This document shows, piece by piece, positions 1-12,300 of a DNA stretch of 64,000 nucleotides. The stretch comes from Nymphaea colorata (taxonomy: Eukaryota; Streptophyta; Magnoliopsida; Nymphaeales; Nymphaeaceae): NCBI RefSeq assembly GCF_008831285.2, contig NC_045147.1, positions 124,001-188,000 of the forward strand, written 5' to 3'. The notes beneath the pieces are model-generated. The model searched no databases. It had not been told where the DNA came from and worked only from the letters and a program-made list of their open reading frames with translations. The stretch's first letter is position 1. Each line of letters starts with the position of its first letter. A program made the translations under genes and the position numbers.

Positions 1-1765
1 CCTATAATCGATGCAAAAATGCCATGTCCCATCCTTTTTTTTGACAAGGAGGACCGGGGCAGAGAAAGGGCTGTTGCTTGACCTAATTATCCCACTCTCC
101 AACATCTCTTTAATATTGTCAAGGGTAGCTGACCTTTCGAATTTTCGATTAAAACAATAATGAGCATTCTTCCTCTGTTCCATTTATGTTGTAACGTAGA
201 AGGAATGACATTTGCTTCATGAATGCATGAGCTACCAAGCAACTGGTTATATGATGGTGATACACTAACTATGAAAAAGAGATTATGGATAGGTTTAAGT
301 AAATCCTCCCTTTCATAGTCTAACTGTGACTATCAAATTTGTAGATGTTTAGATTTTTTGTATGCACACTTCTATATGGGTTCATAATGATTTGGTTGTC
401 TTCATGGCATATCTATAGGCTTCCGCCTCTAACAATTAGAACATGGGAAACTAGCATCCCCTCTACATGCACCACGATATATAGGGCATTGTTATGGAAC
501 CGGCGTGGCTTGGGCAATTCATCATCTGAAAATATGATCAGCTCATTGCCTATCATAGAGTTGACTATCTCTACCATAATCTCTAGGAAAGTATTGAGTT
601 TTACTTTCACCTTGCTGAGCATACTTTTCAATACTTTGTTATGGGGAGAAAGCTCTGACCAAATCCAAAATAGAGACATTGAATATGACAACCGGTGGCC
701 TAACAAGTCCATTTTCTTCAGCTGCCTTAGAAGTTAAGTTTGCCTTCTTCTCCCTTTTCTTCAATTTGGAGACCTTTATGGATGACTTGGAAACACCAGG
801 TGCTACTTTGGGCCTGAAAACCAGTCTCAAGATGGGTTTCTCCTCATTTGGCTTGATTTTGAAAGCTGTTGCCGATCTAGCTACGGCCAAGATGATGTTA
901 GTTGGTATCAACTCTGAGTGCCTCTTACCATCATCACATGTACCTTTGGATCATTGCAGGGTCTTATGTGTTTCTACAGATAGAAAGGCAAGGTCAAGAA
1001 CATAGTTGTAGTGTGTTATCTATAGTTGGGGAATGAATTTTGTAGAGTTCCTAGTTGATCTTCTTCTACCAGTAACTCCTTATCAATGCAGTCTTGTACT
1101 TTGTGTTTTAAGACAATGCAATATTTTGTATCATGGTTTAGGGTTCAATCGAATTTGCAAAACTAGTCATCCTTTTCTCCTTCATTTCTGGTATATTAGA
1201 TACTTTAAGAAGTTTCATGTGATTCTTAGAAAGCATAAGCCCCCAAGCTCATTGAAAGACTGTTGTAGCGGAGTAAATTTCCCATCTTTGGCCTAGTAGG
1301 GATGCCTTTCCTTTGCAGCTTCTTTGTTTGACAACAATTTCTTTTGCTTGTTATTGTTGCCCATGTTATTGTTCTGCATACTCTAATTGTCATTATCCTG
1401 TTTTGCATTGGCTTTTCTACAAACAGTATATTGGCCTGAGTTTTTACTTGCTTTGGACCTAGGCAGGTCATCATAGTAGCTGTCGCTAATTACTACCTCA
1501 GTCATTTTGCATTCTTTGCTAACTCGACAAATACCTTGCATGGAATTTGAAAGGCACGTTTCTTCAATGGTTGATTGAAAGTGTCCATAATCATTGAGAG
1601 AGCATGTGCTTTAGAGATCAGGAACTTCATCTTGTTATTAGTGGCTTTCCATCTTTGAATAAAGTCCCTAGCCTTTTGTATGGTTCTTGGTGCAGGGTAC
1701 TCAAGTGACTGTGTTAATGCAGCCACTTTGACATCGAATTTATCAATGAACAAATTGACCACTTT
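1..1765 (-). pseudogene. Degenerate Ty3/gypsy gag-protease-RT polyprotein (minus strand)
   Basis: Minus-strand pieces lie in the order gag, protease, reverse transcriptase when read right to left, interrupted by stops and frame changes. 1,762-1,502 looks like a retrotransposon gag core (DFIQRWKATNNKMKF). 911-639 is a basic linker. 712-413 ends in a retroviral-type aspartic protease start (HNNALYIVVHVEG, then VLIVRGGSL), where the usual acidic catalytic residue appears replaced. 160-1 reads as the start of a gypsy reverse transcriptase ([20 protein letters not shown]) and runs off the left edge. The family and order are recognised from general knowledge of Ty3/gypsy pol. The copy is clearly dead. 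Integrase and RNase H would lie left of the window. Confidence 0.7.
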
Positions 1766-3598
1766 GTCAAATTATCTAAGTTCACTTGGATTAATATTCT
1801 CTGTTTACACTGATTTACATAAACAGTAATCATCATAAAGGTCTAAAAACAATAAAGAGGTGGACAAATAAATCTGCACCATAGGACATTTTTATAGCCA
1901 ATAGCAATATTATTATAAAAGTACAATGGTTTTCTAATGCATTTCAAATAAGTTGGACTAGGTTATGAATCTTGAACCATTCCATTGGGTTGAGATTGTG
2001 TTATGCTATGGCCCCATATCGTGAAAACTCCTTGTCTTTCAAGAATTGTCGAATGCACATCTCTAGATGATAAGCAACAAAGTGGAAGGATCACAATGAG
2101 ATCAAACCAATTCATCTTGAATAGGTATATTGAGCCTTCTTTACATCCCTATCATGATAGCCTCATACTATGTATTCTTTTTTTTTTAATATCATCAATG
2201 CTTATAGCACATAACTGATGAGAATTGTCACTTGCAGTTCTAAAAGTGTTGCCATCATGGATAACATGTCTGTAAAACCATTGCTCTAATACTAAAATAT
2301 AACAATCCACAATAGAGGTGTCATGCATTACAAGATGAGTCAATCTTTTGCATAGAAGGCAAGAGAAGCTAGTCCTATTGACAACCTCTTTGTTTGGTAG
2401 TTGTTCGCATCCCTAAAATTTTCGTATTTGGAGTGCTCCAGAAAAATGATTTTTGTTTTGAAAATGAGAGAGAAAGGGACTCGCCCATCGGTACGAGGAC
2501 CGACCGTTCCTGGCGCCTTTACCGGGGGTGATCAACCCAAGGGCTATGTTTATTATTGATGCATTTCGTTTTAACTTAAACATCTTTTTGATTCTATATG
2601 CGGTGTATGAAAGTTTGATGTTTCAAACTTTTGAAAAAAAATCTTGAAGAGTTGCTTGAAAATGTAAAATATTTTGAGGAAAACTAGAGTTGGGAAATCT
2701 TTGTACATATCCTTTGGAAATCTTGGAGAATCATTTTGGGAATTACTTTGGTGTTCTCTTAAGACTTTAAGTAGTTTTGAAGTTTTGCTCTAATTCGGTT
2801 ACCACCTAGTTAGAGTTTCATCTCATCTTGCTTAAGTTCTTTTAGATATGTGATTGTGCTCATTTGTGCTATTAAGTAGAGGTGAATGCATGGATGCATT
2901 GATCCTAAGATGAATGAGAGAAAAATGACTCATTCCTACCAAAACATTCATCTAAGGCATTCATACCATAACATACATATAAAATTTTTGTTTTTATAGT
3001 TATCATATATAAGAAAGAAAAGTTTTTGAAAACGGATTGGGATTGTAGACCATCAAGCATGAATTCAATATTGGGTCATTACTTGAGTTGTGGTCTTAAT
3101 GAAGTCGATAAATAAAAATGATATTAGAGAAGAAAAATGTCCAAAAGAATGCAAATGATGAGATACTTGATTGTAAGAAAAATTAGAGAAGAAGAAAGAG
3201 AAAGAGATCTTGAAAATTACAAAATTGAAGATTTAAAAGAAAAAAAGATATGCATTCATACACATATGCACATATATATGTATATCTATTTACGTATAGA
3301 TACATATATGTAAGTTTATGAAAATGAGGTTTGAATTTGAGTAGAGAAGGAAAATGAAGCTTTTAAAAGAAAGAGAGAAAGAGAGGGCGATAGAAAAGAT
3401 GCACATTAATGTATATATACTATCACATATACACATATATGGAAAATTGTAAAAACTTCATTTATTTGAATAAAAAGATGGATTTTAGAGGAAAAGAAAT
3501 GGAGAAGGATATATATATATACTATCATATATGAAAAATTGTAAAAACTTCATTGATTTGAATAAAGAGAGAGATTTTAGAGGAAAAGAAATGGAGAA

Positions 3599-3600
<2 letters not shown>

Positions 3601-3653
<53 letters not shown>
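3601..3653. repeat. (AT)n microsatellite
   Basis: About 26 AT units without interruption; a shorter AT tract sits at 3,724-3,742. Both lie inside an A-rich tract with repeated AGAAATGGAGAAKGATATAT units (3,490-3,660), so the microsatellite is embedded in a local duplication. Confidence 0.95.
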
Positions 3654-3655
<2 letters not shown>

Positions 3656-4309
3656 AAATTTGTAGATGAAGGCATTTGACTTAAAAAGAGACAAGAATTC
3701 TAGAGAGAAAAAGTAGGAGATTCATATATATATATATATATATGCATTCATATTGGTACGAAAATTTGTAAAATGAAATATGTAAACATAAAGAGAGAAT
3801 GATAAAAATCATCATGTGCACACACATGTATATAACATGTATATATATGTATGTCTTTATGAGATTAAAGATAAAATAAAACATCCGACTTCAAGTTTGA
3901 TGTAGGTCGGAGGGGAGCTTGAACTCATGCAAGAGTCTAAACTAAGTCTCCAAAACCATATTAGAAGATTTCATTCAAAAATGTTTTGGAAAATATGATT
4001 TATATAAACATATAATATTGTCATTCCATTGGTTAAAAGAGAATATGTTTCTTCCACCGTTAAGTATAGAAGAAGATCAAACCACACGATAAGGTGCTCA
4101 TTAGGGTTCCTAATTGGATGATTAAAAAGAAACTAACGCGAAATAATATGAAAATGCACTTTAACATGTACAAATTCGTGAATGTTCTTCCCGAGTTGGT
4201 CAAGCCCCAACCTCAAAATTACATGAATAAAACAAAAGAATCCCAAACCATACTCTCATTCTCACCGTGCATTCACATATAAATGAAAAATCAAATAACT
4301 ATGCATAGG

Positions 4310-4870
4310 TAGTATAAAAAAAACAATATTTAAGAAAAGAAAAAGAGCATGATTCAACTATGACATGAAATCTCATCTTCTCATGTTCCCGATGCACTCG
4401 AGCATAGCCTCTTACCTCTAGAGAGTGAGAGCTATCTCTTATGGCCATGGAGAAGTGACGAAGAGAGAAAACGAGATAAGCAAAATATAAATGGAAAATC
4501 AAGCAACTACGCATGGATAATATATAAGCAATATTCAAGGAAAGAAATAGAACATGATTCAACAATGAAATGAAATATTATCTCATCTTCTCATGTTTTC
4601 GGTGCACTTGAGTATAGCCTCTTGGCTCTAAAATAGAGTTGAGAGTTATCTCTTATGGCCATGGGAAAATGAAAAAGTGAGAAAAATAGAATGAAGTAAA
4701 AGAACAACAAGAATATATTCAAGAAATGAGATAACATGACTCAAGCATGGAAATGAAAGATCATCTCGTCTTCTCATGCTCCCGGTACACTTGAGCATAG
4801 TCTCTTGGCTTTAAAATAGAGTTGAGAGTTATCTCTTTTGGCCATGGGGAGAGGAAGAAGAAATGAAAGA
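4310..4870. repeat. Three-copy tandem repeat, ~200 bp units
   Basis: Three diverged direct copies begin near 4,325, 4,530 and 4,720. Each contains GAGCATGATTCAA or a variant, a TCATCTTCTCATG stretch, a GCACTYGAGCATAG stretch, and ends with TATCTCTTRTGGCCATGG. The array lies in the probable gypsy LTR, downstream of its TATA box in the minus orientation. Confidence 0.8.
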
Positions 4871-5181
4871 AAATAGGAGAAAAATGAGAGGGATGATTAT
4901 TACATACCTCTAAATGAGAAAATGAATTAGGGAAAATGAACAATCATATTTGAAATAAACTTGAACTCACCTTGAATGAAGCTCCAAGATGATGAAGATG
5001 AGTCCTCTAAGGGATCTTTGGTGCTCCCTTGGAGAGTTGTAGCTAGCTTCAAGTTGGAGAGAAATGAAAAGAGGAAGAGGGAGAGAGAGAGAGCTCAACA
5101 GAAATCCTAAGTCTTCAAGTGAGAATACTTTATGGTTTCTCCCAAGAGCCACTCTTGCCCAAGAGGGAGGGAAGTGAGGGG

Positions 5182-5189
5182 TATTTATA
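5182..5189 (-). promoter_or_regulatory. Minus-strand TATA box of the probable LTR promoter
   Basis: On the minus strand the sequence reads CCTTTATAAATACCCCTC, a good plant TATA context. It sits just downstream of the 68-70 bp tandem repeats in the minus orientation, as expected for a retrotransposon U3. Activity is inferred. Confidence 0.5.
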
Positions 5190-5368
5190 AAGGATTTTGG
5201 AGCCAAAACCCAAATTTTAATTTTTTTTTTTAATTTCACCTTATTTTCATCCGAGTTTCACATAATTTTGAATTATTTTGAAAAAGAAATGGTTTGAAAA
5301 TGAGTATGATTGGCCATTAGGCTTATAAAATATATTTAAAAAAAAAAAATGAGTTGGGCTTTTGTCCA

Positions 5369-5642
5369 CCCAAAAAGACTAAAATCGCCCTCTAAAAGGG
5401 GGTTTTTTGTCAAAAGGATGGGCAAATGGATCTTACCCACCAAAAAGACCAAAATCGCCCTCTAAAAGGAGGTTCTTTGTAAAAAAGAGGGGCAAATGGG
5501 TCTTGCCCACCAAAGACCAAAATTGCCTTCTAAAAGGAGGTTTTTTGTCAAAAGGATGGGCAAATGAGTCTTGCCCACCAAAAAGACTAAAATCGTCTTC
5601 TAAAAGGAGGTTTTTTTGTCAGAAGGAAGGGCAAATGAGTCT
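5369..5642. repeat. Four-copy tandem repeat, 68-70 bp units
   Basis: Four direct copies start near 5,369, 5,437, 5,506 and 5,573. The unit contains CACCAAAAAGACCAAAATCG, then CTCTAAAAGGAGGTT, then a GGGCAAATGRGTCTTGCC block. The array is readable as a repeated open frame for about 80 codons on the + strand, but that is a by-product of the near multiple-of-three period, not evidence for a gene. It lies upstream of the minus-strand TATA box, so it may be U3 enhancer repeats. Confidence 0.9.
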
Positions 5643-5765
5643 GAAATGCTTGATTTGGATTTAAACTTGGGGTTTGGATCTAATTTGGATCCAAAAATGG
5701 TGTTTTGTGTTTTGATAAAAGTGCGTAGTCTTTTGAAAAAATTTGAGGTGATTACAGTAGTGTCC

Positions 5766-6614
5766 TCACATTATGAAAAACTGTAAGGTATGGATCTTAA
5801 TAGTGCCTTGTCAATCTCCAAAGTAACTAAGCCAATTATACAAATTCCCATGACTTGTTTGGTTCTATCTTAGGCCCTTTTGGATAGAGTTTTCATTTCC
5901 TCCCTTGATTTTTCCAAGTACATTGTAAAATCCACAAAGTTGTTGAACTAATTGTTTGATTCTTTTGTGATGGTCAAGTTTTAGCTCCAACCAGCCTGAA
6001 TAGAAGCTTCTTCGTATTGTATTCCTTGTCATTGACTACAAACTATTTATCTATGGTGTCTTTAGGACGGTATGCTGGCTCAGAAAGGCCCAAGATGTTT
6101 GAAAACTCATCCAAGTTTATCGTCATTTATCTCCAATGAAACCAAAAGTTGGTGCTTGCTTGGTTCCACCTTTTAGTAAGGCATATATGAGGTTGTCATT
6201 CACAATTTATGTGTTGACAATGCTGCTGCTTTGATCCCACAACTATCAAGATGGCCTGAAAATGCATATACAGGTGAGCTGAGGTAGTTGATCAATGTAT
6301 AATTGAGGAGCTACAGTTTTAGATGGAATCAAACGGGTCTCAAGGTCTCCAAGAAGTATACTATGGACAATGTGACCTTGGGGATGGGTCCAGATCATGG
6401 TGACTAAAATTAAAAAAAAAAGATCAGTGGCCAGATTAAGAAGGTGATAATCATTCCTAAGCCAACTCAATAGAGACTGTATGTTTAATCAAATGACAGA
6501 TCTAATTTAGCTTATACCCGAATGGACTTTACACCTGAATGGACTTGATCATGGCGGTCATCAGGTTGCAATCATCCCTCTGCTAGGCATGATCTGAATG
6601 TAAAATACATATAC

Positions 6615-6654
<40 letters not shown>

Positions 6655-6683
6655 GTAGTAGTAGTATTAGTATATATATATAC

Positions 6684-6716
<33 letters not shown>

Positions 6717-7410
6717 TACAAAACATTTATATACGGACAACACTCCCTATGAAAGCCATTATGCAATTTTTTTTTAGACAAGGTTGGACTTCCTAAATTA
6801 AATTGGGGTTCAAGATCAACAACACTTCCAAATCCATATATGTTTATATCCTTGAGTGGAGCTCATATTACATGGCGTAGATCCCTCCGTTAGGTTCTAA
6901 GATATGCCTTTTTCCTTCTCCTTGGCCCATTGCTTATATATATGTCTAGTGTCGAAGTATTAACCAAAGAGACATAAAACTTAGTCATCAAACTTTCCTC
7001 AGTTCTACTACTCACAGGCTAAGCCCAGTGATATGATGATAAGAGCAAGTAAGGTATAGGGTGTTTTTCCGAATGTGAACATGTACAAATTATTGACTCT
7101 ATTGTAATGAGGCCTAATACGTACGTTAAAATCAAAAGAGAGCAAACATTGTTTTCCTACAACTAAATTGAAGGGAGTTGTATTTTTCCTAAATCTATGT
7201 GAGCATGTATAGATCAAAACACAAAAACAAACAATGCTAAAAACTAGATGGGACACCTATGACTCTAAATTTTAGATGACATTTAGAAAATTAAACAGAT
7301 AAGAGTAACCCTAGTCAAACATGGAAAAGTCTCAACATAGTCATGAAACTATTTTCATACTAGCTCTATATGTTGATTGTCTAACATATGATTTGTTTCT
7401 ATTTGACTAA
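5766..7410. other. Intergenic DNA with decayed retroelement scraps and microsatellites
   Basis: No gene is supported. On the minus strand around 6,000-6,150 there is broken coding-like text (for example DEFSNILGL followed by a YRPKD stretch) that could be an old retroelement gag, but stops interrupt it. 6,615-6,720 is a compound microsatellite (ATT)n-(TAG)n-(TA)n-(AC)n. The rest shows nothing recognisable. Confidence 0.5.
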
Positions 7411-7938
7411 ATCTAAGTGGGTTACTTGAAGACTTTAAGAGATGATTGTCTGATCTCTTAAACCAAGATTAGCACCATAGTTAAGGGATAATCATCCTTA
7501 AATCTCAACTAAGCATGGCATATACAAATATACTAAATATAAGTAAAGACTAAATAAACAAATGAAATAAAAACTAGATTAAAAAGAAATAGGGTGGCAT
7601 GCCTAATCCGTTTAATGCCTATTTTGTCAGGAAATTAAATCTAAGTGAGTCAATTTGAGGTTTTAAGATTAATTGTTTCTTCTCTTCAACTAAGATTAAT
7701 ACCATGGTTAAGGGATAACAGTCCTCAAAGCTCAAGTAAGCATGATATGTAGGCAAACATGTCTAACTTAAGAAAACTAAAGACCAAAAAAATACAAAAT
7801 AAAAAACTAGATTTATGAGAGAGTTAAGGGATAACAGTCCTCAAAGCTCAAGTAAGCATGATATGTGGGCACACATGTCTAATTTTGAAAACTAAAGACC
7901 AAAAAAATATAAAATAAAAAACTAGTTTTATGAGAGAG
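7411..7938. repeat. Tandem duplications (~230 bp and 116 bp periods)
   Basis: 7,411-7,640 and 7,641-7,822 are diverged direct copies sharing CTAAGTGRGT, a CCAAGATTA/CTAAGATTA block and GTTAAGGGATAA. The last part is duplicated again at high identity: 7,707-7,822 and 7,823-7,938 both run from GTTAAGGGATAACAGTCCTC to TTTATGAGAGAG. No coding content is seen. Confidence 0.85.
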
Positions 7939-9090
7939 AAAGGGACATACCTAGGCCCTTTGATACCTAATTAACAATGAAAATAAATTTTAATCTAGTT
8001 TAATAATGGTGAAAAAAAAAGATGTACTAAACAATCAACATGAAAACAAAACTTAGAATAAAACAAAACAAAATAAAAATAGGGATGAGAAGAGATGGAG
8101 GATACTTAAGAGAGATCTCCCTATAGGGAAGAGAAAGTGACTCAAAGAGTTAGGAGAGAGAGCCGAAGAGGGTGAAAATGAGAGAAGAGAGGGCCTGATG
8201 CTCGAACGAGAGAAGTGAGGGGTTTTATCGTGGTGGATGCTTCAGCTAAAATAAATAAATAAATAAATAAATAAATTTGCCATAATAACCGTAAAATGTA
8301 CGATTGCAATATTAGGTGCATTTTGGTAATTTGGTAATGTAAAAAATTGTTCGGCCATTTCTAACCCATTTGACACGGCTTGCTCGTTTGTGGTGGGGGC
8401 AACACGAACAAAATGGCCACTATGGTCGAGCCAAGCACGGCCCGGCCACTAGAACGATCGTGCATGATCCACGTGGGGCTGGATTGGACGGGGCCAGCAT
8501 GAGCCATGCTAGTTTTTGCAGGGTTGACGCACGACGAAGGAATGACTGAGCATGGCTAATGGGTGTCTTAGGCCGGCCTGGCCTGGTAGGGCACGGCCTT
8601 GTCGTGTTTAGCCCAACAAATCTGGCCACAATGTGGCTGGACCAGATCTTTTTTAAATTCTTATTTATTTTATTATTTTTTATTCTTTTCGCAAAAAATG
8701 TTGGGCTTTTAGAAAAAGTAAAGGGAAAACCAAAATATAAATAATAGAAAAAACAAATCCTTGCAATTAAATGGTACTTATAACATAACATCCGGAACTA
8801 CTTTACTGGAACAACTTGTGAAGGCTCACTATGTTCAGTTATTTTCCCCATCTCGTACAAGATGTAGTTTGGAGCCGCTTGTATGTTTGACCTTTGCGTG
8901 AATTTAGGGGAAAATTTTTAGGACCTATTTTTGTCGACAAGAGAATCGTTTAAACTAATAAGCGCATTTATGTAATTTTCGAAACCTGTGTTCCGGGTCT
9001 ATATCCGACTCAACAAAATTAGGACCGTTCGGGTCCAAAAGCTGGACGCCGATCCGGTTATACCGGACTCTTACCCGACCCACCACTTGC
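7939..9090. other. Intergenic DNA upstream of the HUB2-like gene
   Basis: Contains a short (AAAT)n tract near 8,248-8,272 and a GC-rich patch (8,380-8,640) with GGCACGGCC/GGCCGGCC text, followed on the + strand by CGTGTTTAGCCCAAC. The patch resembles repeat-derived rather than genic DNA. Open frames over it exist on both strands and look like base-composition artefacts. No gene is supported. Confidence 0.5.
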
Positions 9091-9098
9091 CGAGGGCG

Positions 9099-9106
9099 TA
9101 TATATA
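9099..9106 (+). promoter_or_regulatory. Probable TATA box of the HUB2-like gene
   Basis: GTATATATATCC lies about 250 bp upstream of the ATG at 9,351, in otherwise GC-richer DNA than its surroundings. A transcription start near 9,130-9,140 would follow. An in-frame TAA at 9,339-9,341 shows the coding start cannot extend upstream in this exon. Confidence 0.5.
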
Positions 9107-9350
9107 TCCGAGGCGGGAGTCGGAGGGGGTGGGCCTCTTCGGAAGGGTGGCACGCTGAGGGAGGGAGCGAAGCTAGTCGGAGGAGAGTGCTCCGTTGGTT
9201 GATGTTCCCTTTTCTAATTTTCCTGTGGCGATCAGTCGGCATTTCTGATCAGTGCCGTTATCTGGAGTTCTCTTCTGTATACAATATTGATCAGTCGAAG
9301 TACTAGGATCCCCTAAATAGGGTTTCGCTGTTCCGAGGTAACGAAATTTT

Positions 9351-12300
9351 ATGTTTAATGGTTCCGCTAAAGGCGGGGAAATGACGGGGTACGGTGAAGA
9401 GGAGCCGGAGAAGAAGCGGCGTGGACTGAATTCGGTGTCTGACATGGCCAAGAAGGAGCCTTCCCCGCCTTCCCCCGAGAATAAAGCCGTACGTCTGTTA
9501 GGATTCGCTAGTTTTCGTAGTTATTTTTGATTGATGATGCTTGTTTTATTCCCTTGGAATTTTTATATTTTGTCGAAATCATTTGAATGTGGGTTTTCAA
9601 TGTTGTGGTTCACTTTTATGTTGTTTAATTTGAATTTGGTGAAGTTCATTTTCGTCGTTGACTAGTTGCAATATATATGCATAAGGGTTGCTTTTTAGCT
9701 GTTTCCTCCCTTTTGTTTACTTAGAGAAATTGTCATAATTTAGATATTAGCTTGCCTTTCTCTTGTGGTTTTGTTCTTTATTTATATTGTACGTTCAACA
9801 ATTGGTCCATTAAACGTTTGATACCTCGTTGAATTTGCTATCCTTTTCACTTTTGTCCTTGGAATGAACTGAGAAATTGGTCTCGTAAAGAAGTCTGAGC
9901 TAGTGGGACGATAACTGAATAAGAATGAAATGAATTAGCATAATTTCGTCGATGATTTTTCTTTTTCCTTTTCTCTATCTTGTAAATAGTGCTTTCTATG
10001 ATAAGTTGGCTATGTCACATGGGTGCGGGTACGGTACAGGTTTGGGTATGGTGGTACGGGTTCGGATATGACATTTTTAAAATTCGTGGGTATGGGTGTA
10101 CAACAAATTTCTCAATTCTCAAAAATGATAAAATGAAAAAAGCAAAACATTAATAGTTCATACATGATACATGTAATCCCATAAGAAAAAAATCTACAAA
10201 CAAGACATTTGTTTATCATAAGAACACTATGATTATTATCATTCTAGCTATTCCAAGTCAATACCCATCTCCTCCTGCTTTTCTTCCACTTCCTCAAGCA
10301 CATTAGAAGATGATGATGGAATAGAAGGTTCAAGGAATCCTAAATTAACAGATTCAAGATCATTGTTTCCTTCTAAGTTAAAGTCCTCAACATTCACATT
10401 CTAATTTTTACTTTCTCCTTCCCTATAAGACAAAAAAAAAACTATAAGTCTATAATTATTACCGAAAAAAAAGAAGCATCCAAATCCATAAATCATATGC
10501 TTATTTCATATTTACCTATATTCTTCTTTGTTTCGTGAAAGAAGCCGAAGGTTAGAATGCACACAAATCCGATCTATTGTACGCTTGTTTGTGAGATTAT
10601 TTCGTTTTATGTTGTGGATATGTGAATATGCACTCCAATTTCTTTCACCACATGAAAATGTAAAAGGTTGAACTAGCCACCCGAAAGGAAGATATTGAAG
10701 AATAGGATAAGCCTGTCCATAATCTACCAAGAAATAGTTAGATAAACATCTTTATCTACAATTGCACATGGATCTTCTCCAATTCTTGTAGAAAACCTTA
10801 CAAACTCATTGTGAGCTTGCCGATTTTGATATGGATCTTTAAAAATCCTACTAAGACATATCAATATATTTTTTTATAATTCTGGATCTTTATGTGGTGT
10901 GGTTCTTCCAACACCTTATGAGAACCATTTTTTCTCATAATATTTAGGAATCAATGAGTGTGCCATGCATTGGAGAAAAGTGCTACCTTTATCCCATCGT
11001 GCAATCAATATTTTATGCACATGATCAGAACAAGCAGAATTTTCAAGTGCAATATTCTTTTTCTCATGCTTAAAAATGTCTCCTTGGATCTTTTTAATCA
11101 TAGTTTCCCACATCTTATAAACACAATGCAGTATTGAAATATCACAATCTAGAATTCTCAACATTTCCCAAATAGGCTTTGTGAAAGCAAGAAAATAAGA
11201 GATGATGTCCCATCACTTGTCATCAATAATCAATCTTTTGATTGCTTGAGCTTTGTCATCATCATCAACGTGATAGAAATTCCACTCATCATTAGTCACC
11301 ATACTGATCAGTGCACTTTTAACCTTTTTCATCCTTTTGACCACAACCATTAAAGATGCAAAATGTGTCTCTGCAACTCTTAACAACTTGAGATCAGAAT
11401 GCTTGTTATAAATGAAAGTGTATATTGATGATTTACTATGGAATTTCTAATGCTCCTCACATCCCTTTCTAGGTCTTCAATCCATGAGCATAAATCATAA
11501 GCATGAAGATTTCTTGCTCTTTACTTGGTGGATTATATATACTCTTTAGAGCCAAATTTAGACTATGGACTATACAAAGAATCCATAAGATATGAGCGTA
11601 ATCCTGTTCTCCACCAAGACCAGTTGCTCTGCATGCATTGTCTATAATTATCTGAACCTTATCTTTCCTCAGTTCTTCCATTAATTCCATGAACAATCCT
11701 TTCAAATGCTCAACACTTTTGTATTCGTGAGATACATATATCACTTTAAGAAGACTGTTAAGAAGATTGGTCTGTTTGCTGAAGTTGCAATAAAATTAAT
11801 AAGAGGGCGCCTTTGTATATTTGTCTAGCCATCTGAGACAATAGGAACTCCATGTTGCTCCCAAGCAAACTTTTGATACTCTAACAATTTGTTCGGTCTT
11901 TTGTTGTTCTACTAGTATAGTGTGAAGCCTTTCAAGACTAGGGGGAACATGCCCAAACAAGTTATAATTTGCAAGAGATGTAACTAATCCCTCCAATAGG
12001 GATTCCTAGCTACATTAAATGGTATGCGGTTTGGATAGAAAAATTTCACCACTTCTAGAGCCAATTCTAGCTGCCCTTGTAAACCAAATGACTCCTTAAT
12101 TGATTTCTGAGTCGTATCAGCCTTTCTTTTTTCAATCATCCTTAACACCATGACATAAAATTGGAGGAATGTCAATAAGACCAGATGATGCCATGCTTTT
12201 CTTCTTCTCATAGAGTTCTTATTTTTTCTTCAATTGATCCAAACTTGTACTCGTGATATCTTTACATACTTGAATTCCCTGCCCTTTGATTTTTAACAAT

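Larger units (their letters stand above)
2410..5765 (-). mobile_element. Probable long LTR of the minus-strand gypsy element
   Basis: This non-coding stretch lies upstream, in the minus orientation, of the gypsy gag pieces. Its right border reads on the minus strand as TGTAATCACCTCAAATTTTT, a style common at gypsy LTR starts. It holds tandem repeats (5,369-5,642), then a minus-strand TATA box near 5,182-5,189, then a second repeat array (4,310-4,870), the arrangement expected of U3 and R/U5. The inner end near 2,410-2,530 is uncertain: a degenerate tRNA-iMet-like primer site (TAGTATTAGAGC on the minus strand) lies near 2,285-2,297. A second LTR is not visible, so the call is inferred from layout only. 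Confidence 0.4.

Noticed and set aside
2500-2530. TGGCGCCTTTACCGGGG as a + strand primer-binding site
   Set aside because: It resembles gypsy primer sites, and similar text recurs at 46,656, but no + strand LTR end (CA) precedes it and the coding relics nearby are on the minus strand.
5407-5664. 85-codon frame with repeated KRPKSPSKRRF-like units
   Set aside because: Produced by a 68-70 bp DNA tandem repeat in a probable LTR; no start context, no family, no flanking gene structure.
8420-8791. 123-codon minus-strand frame in the GC-rich patch
   Set aside because: Low-complexity GGCC text with a complementary frame on the other strand; no recognisable domain.
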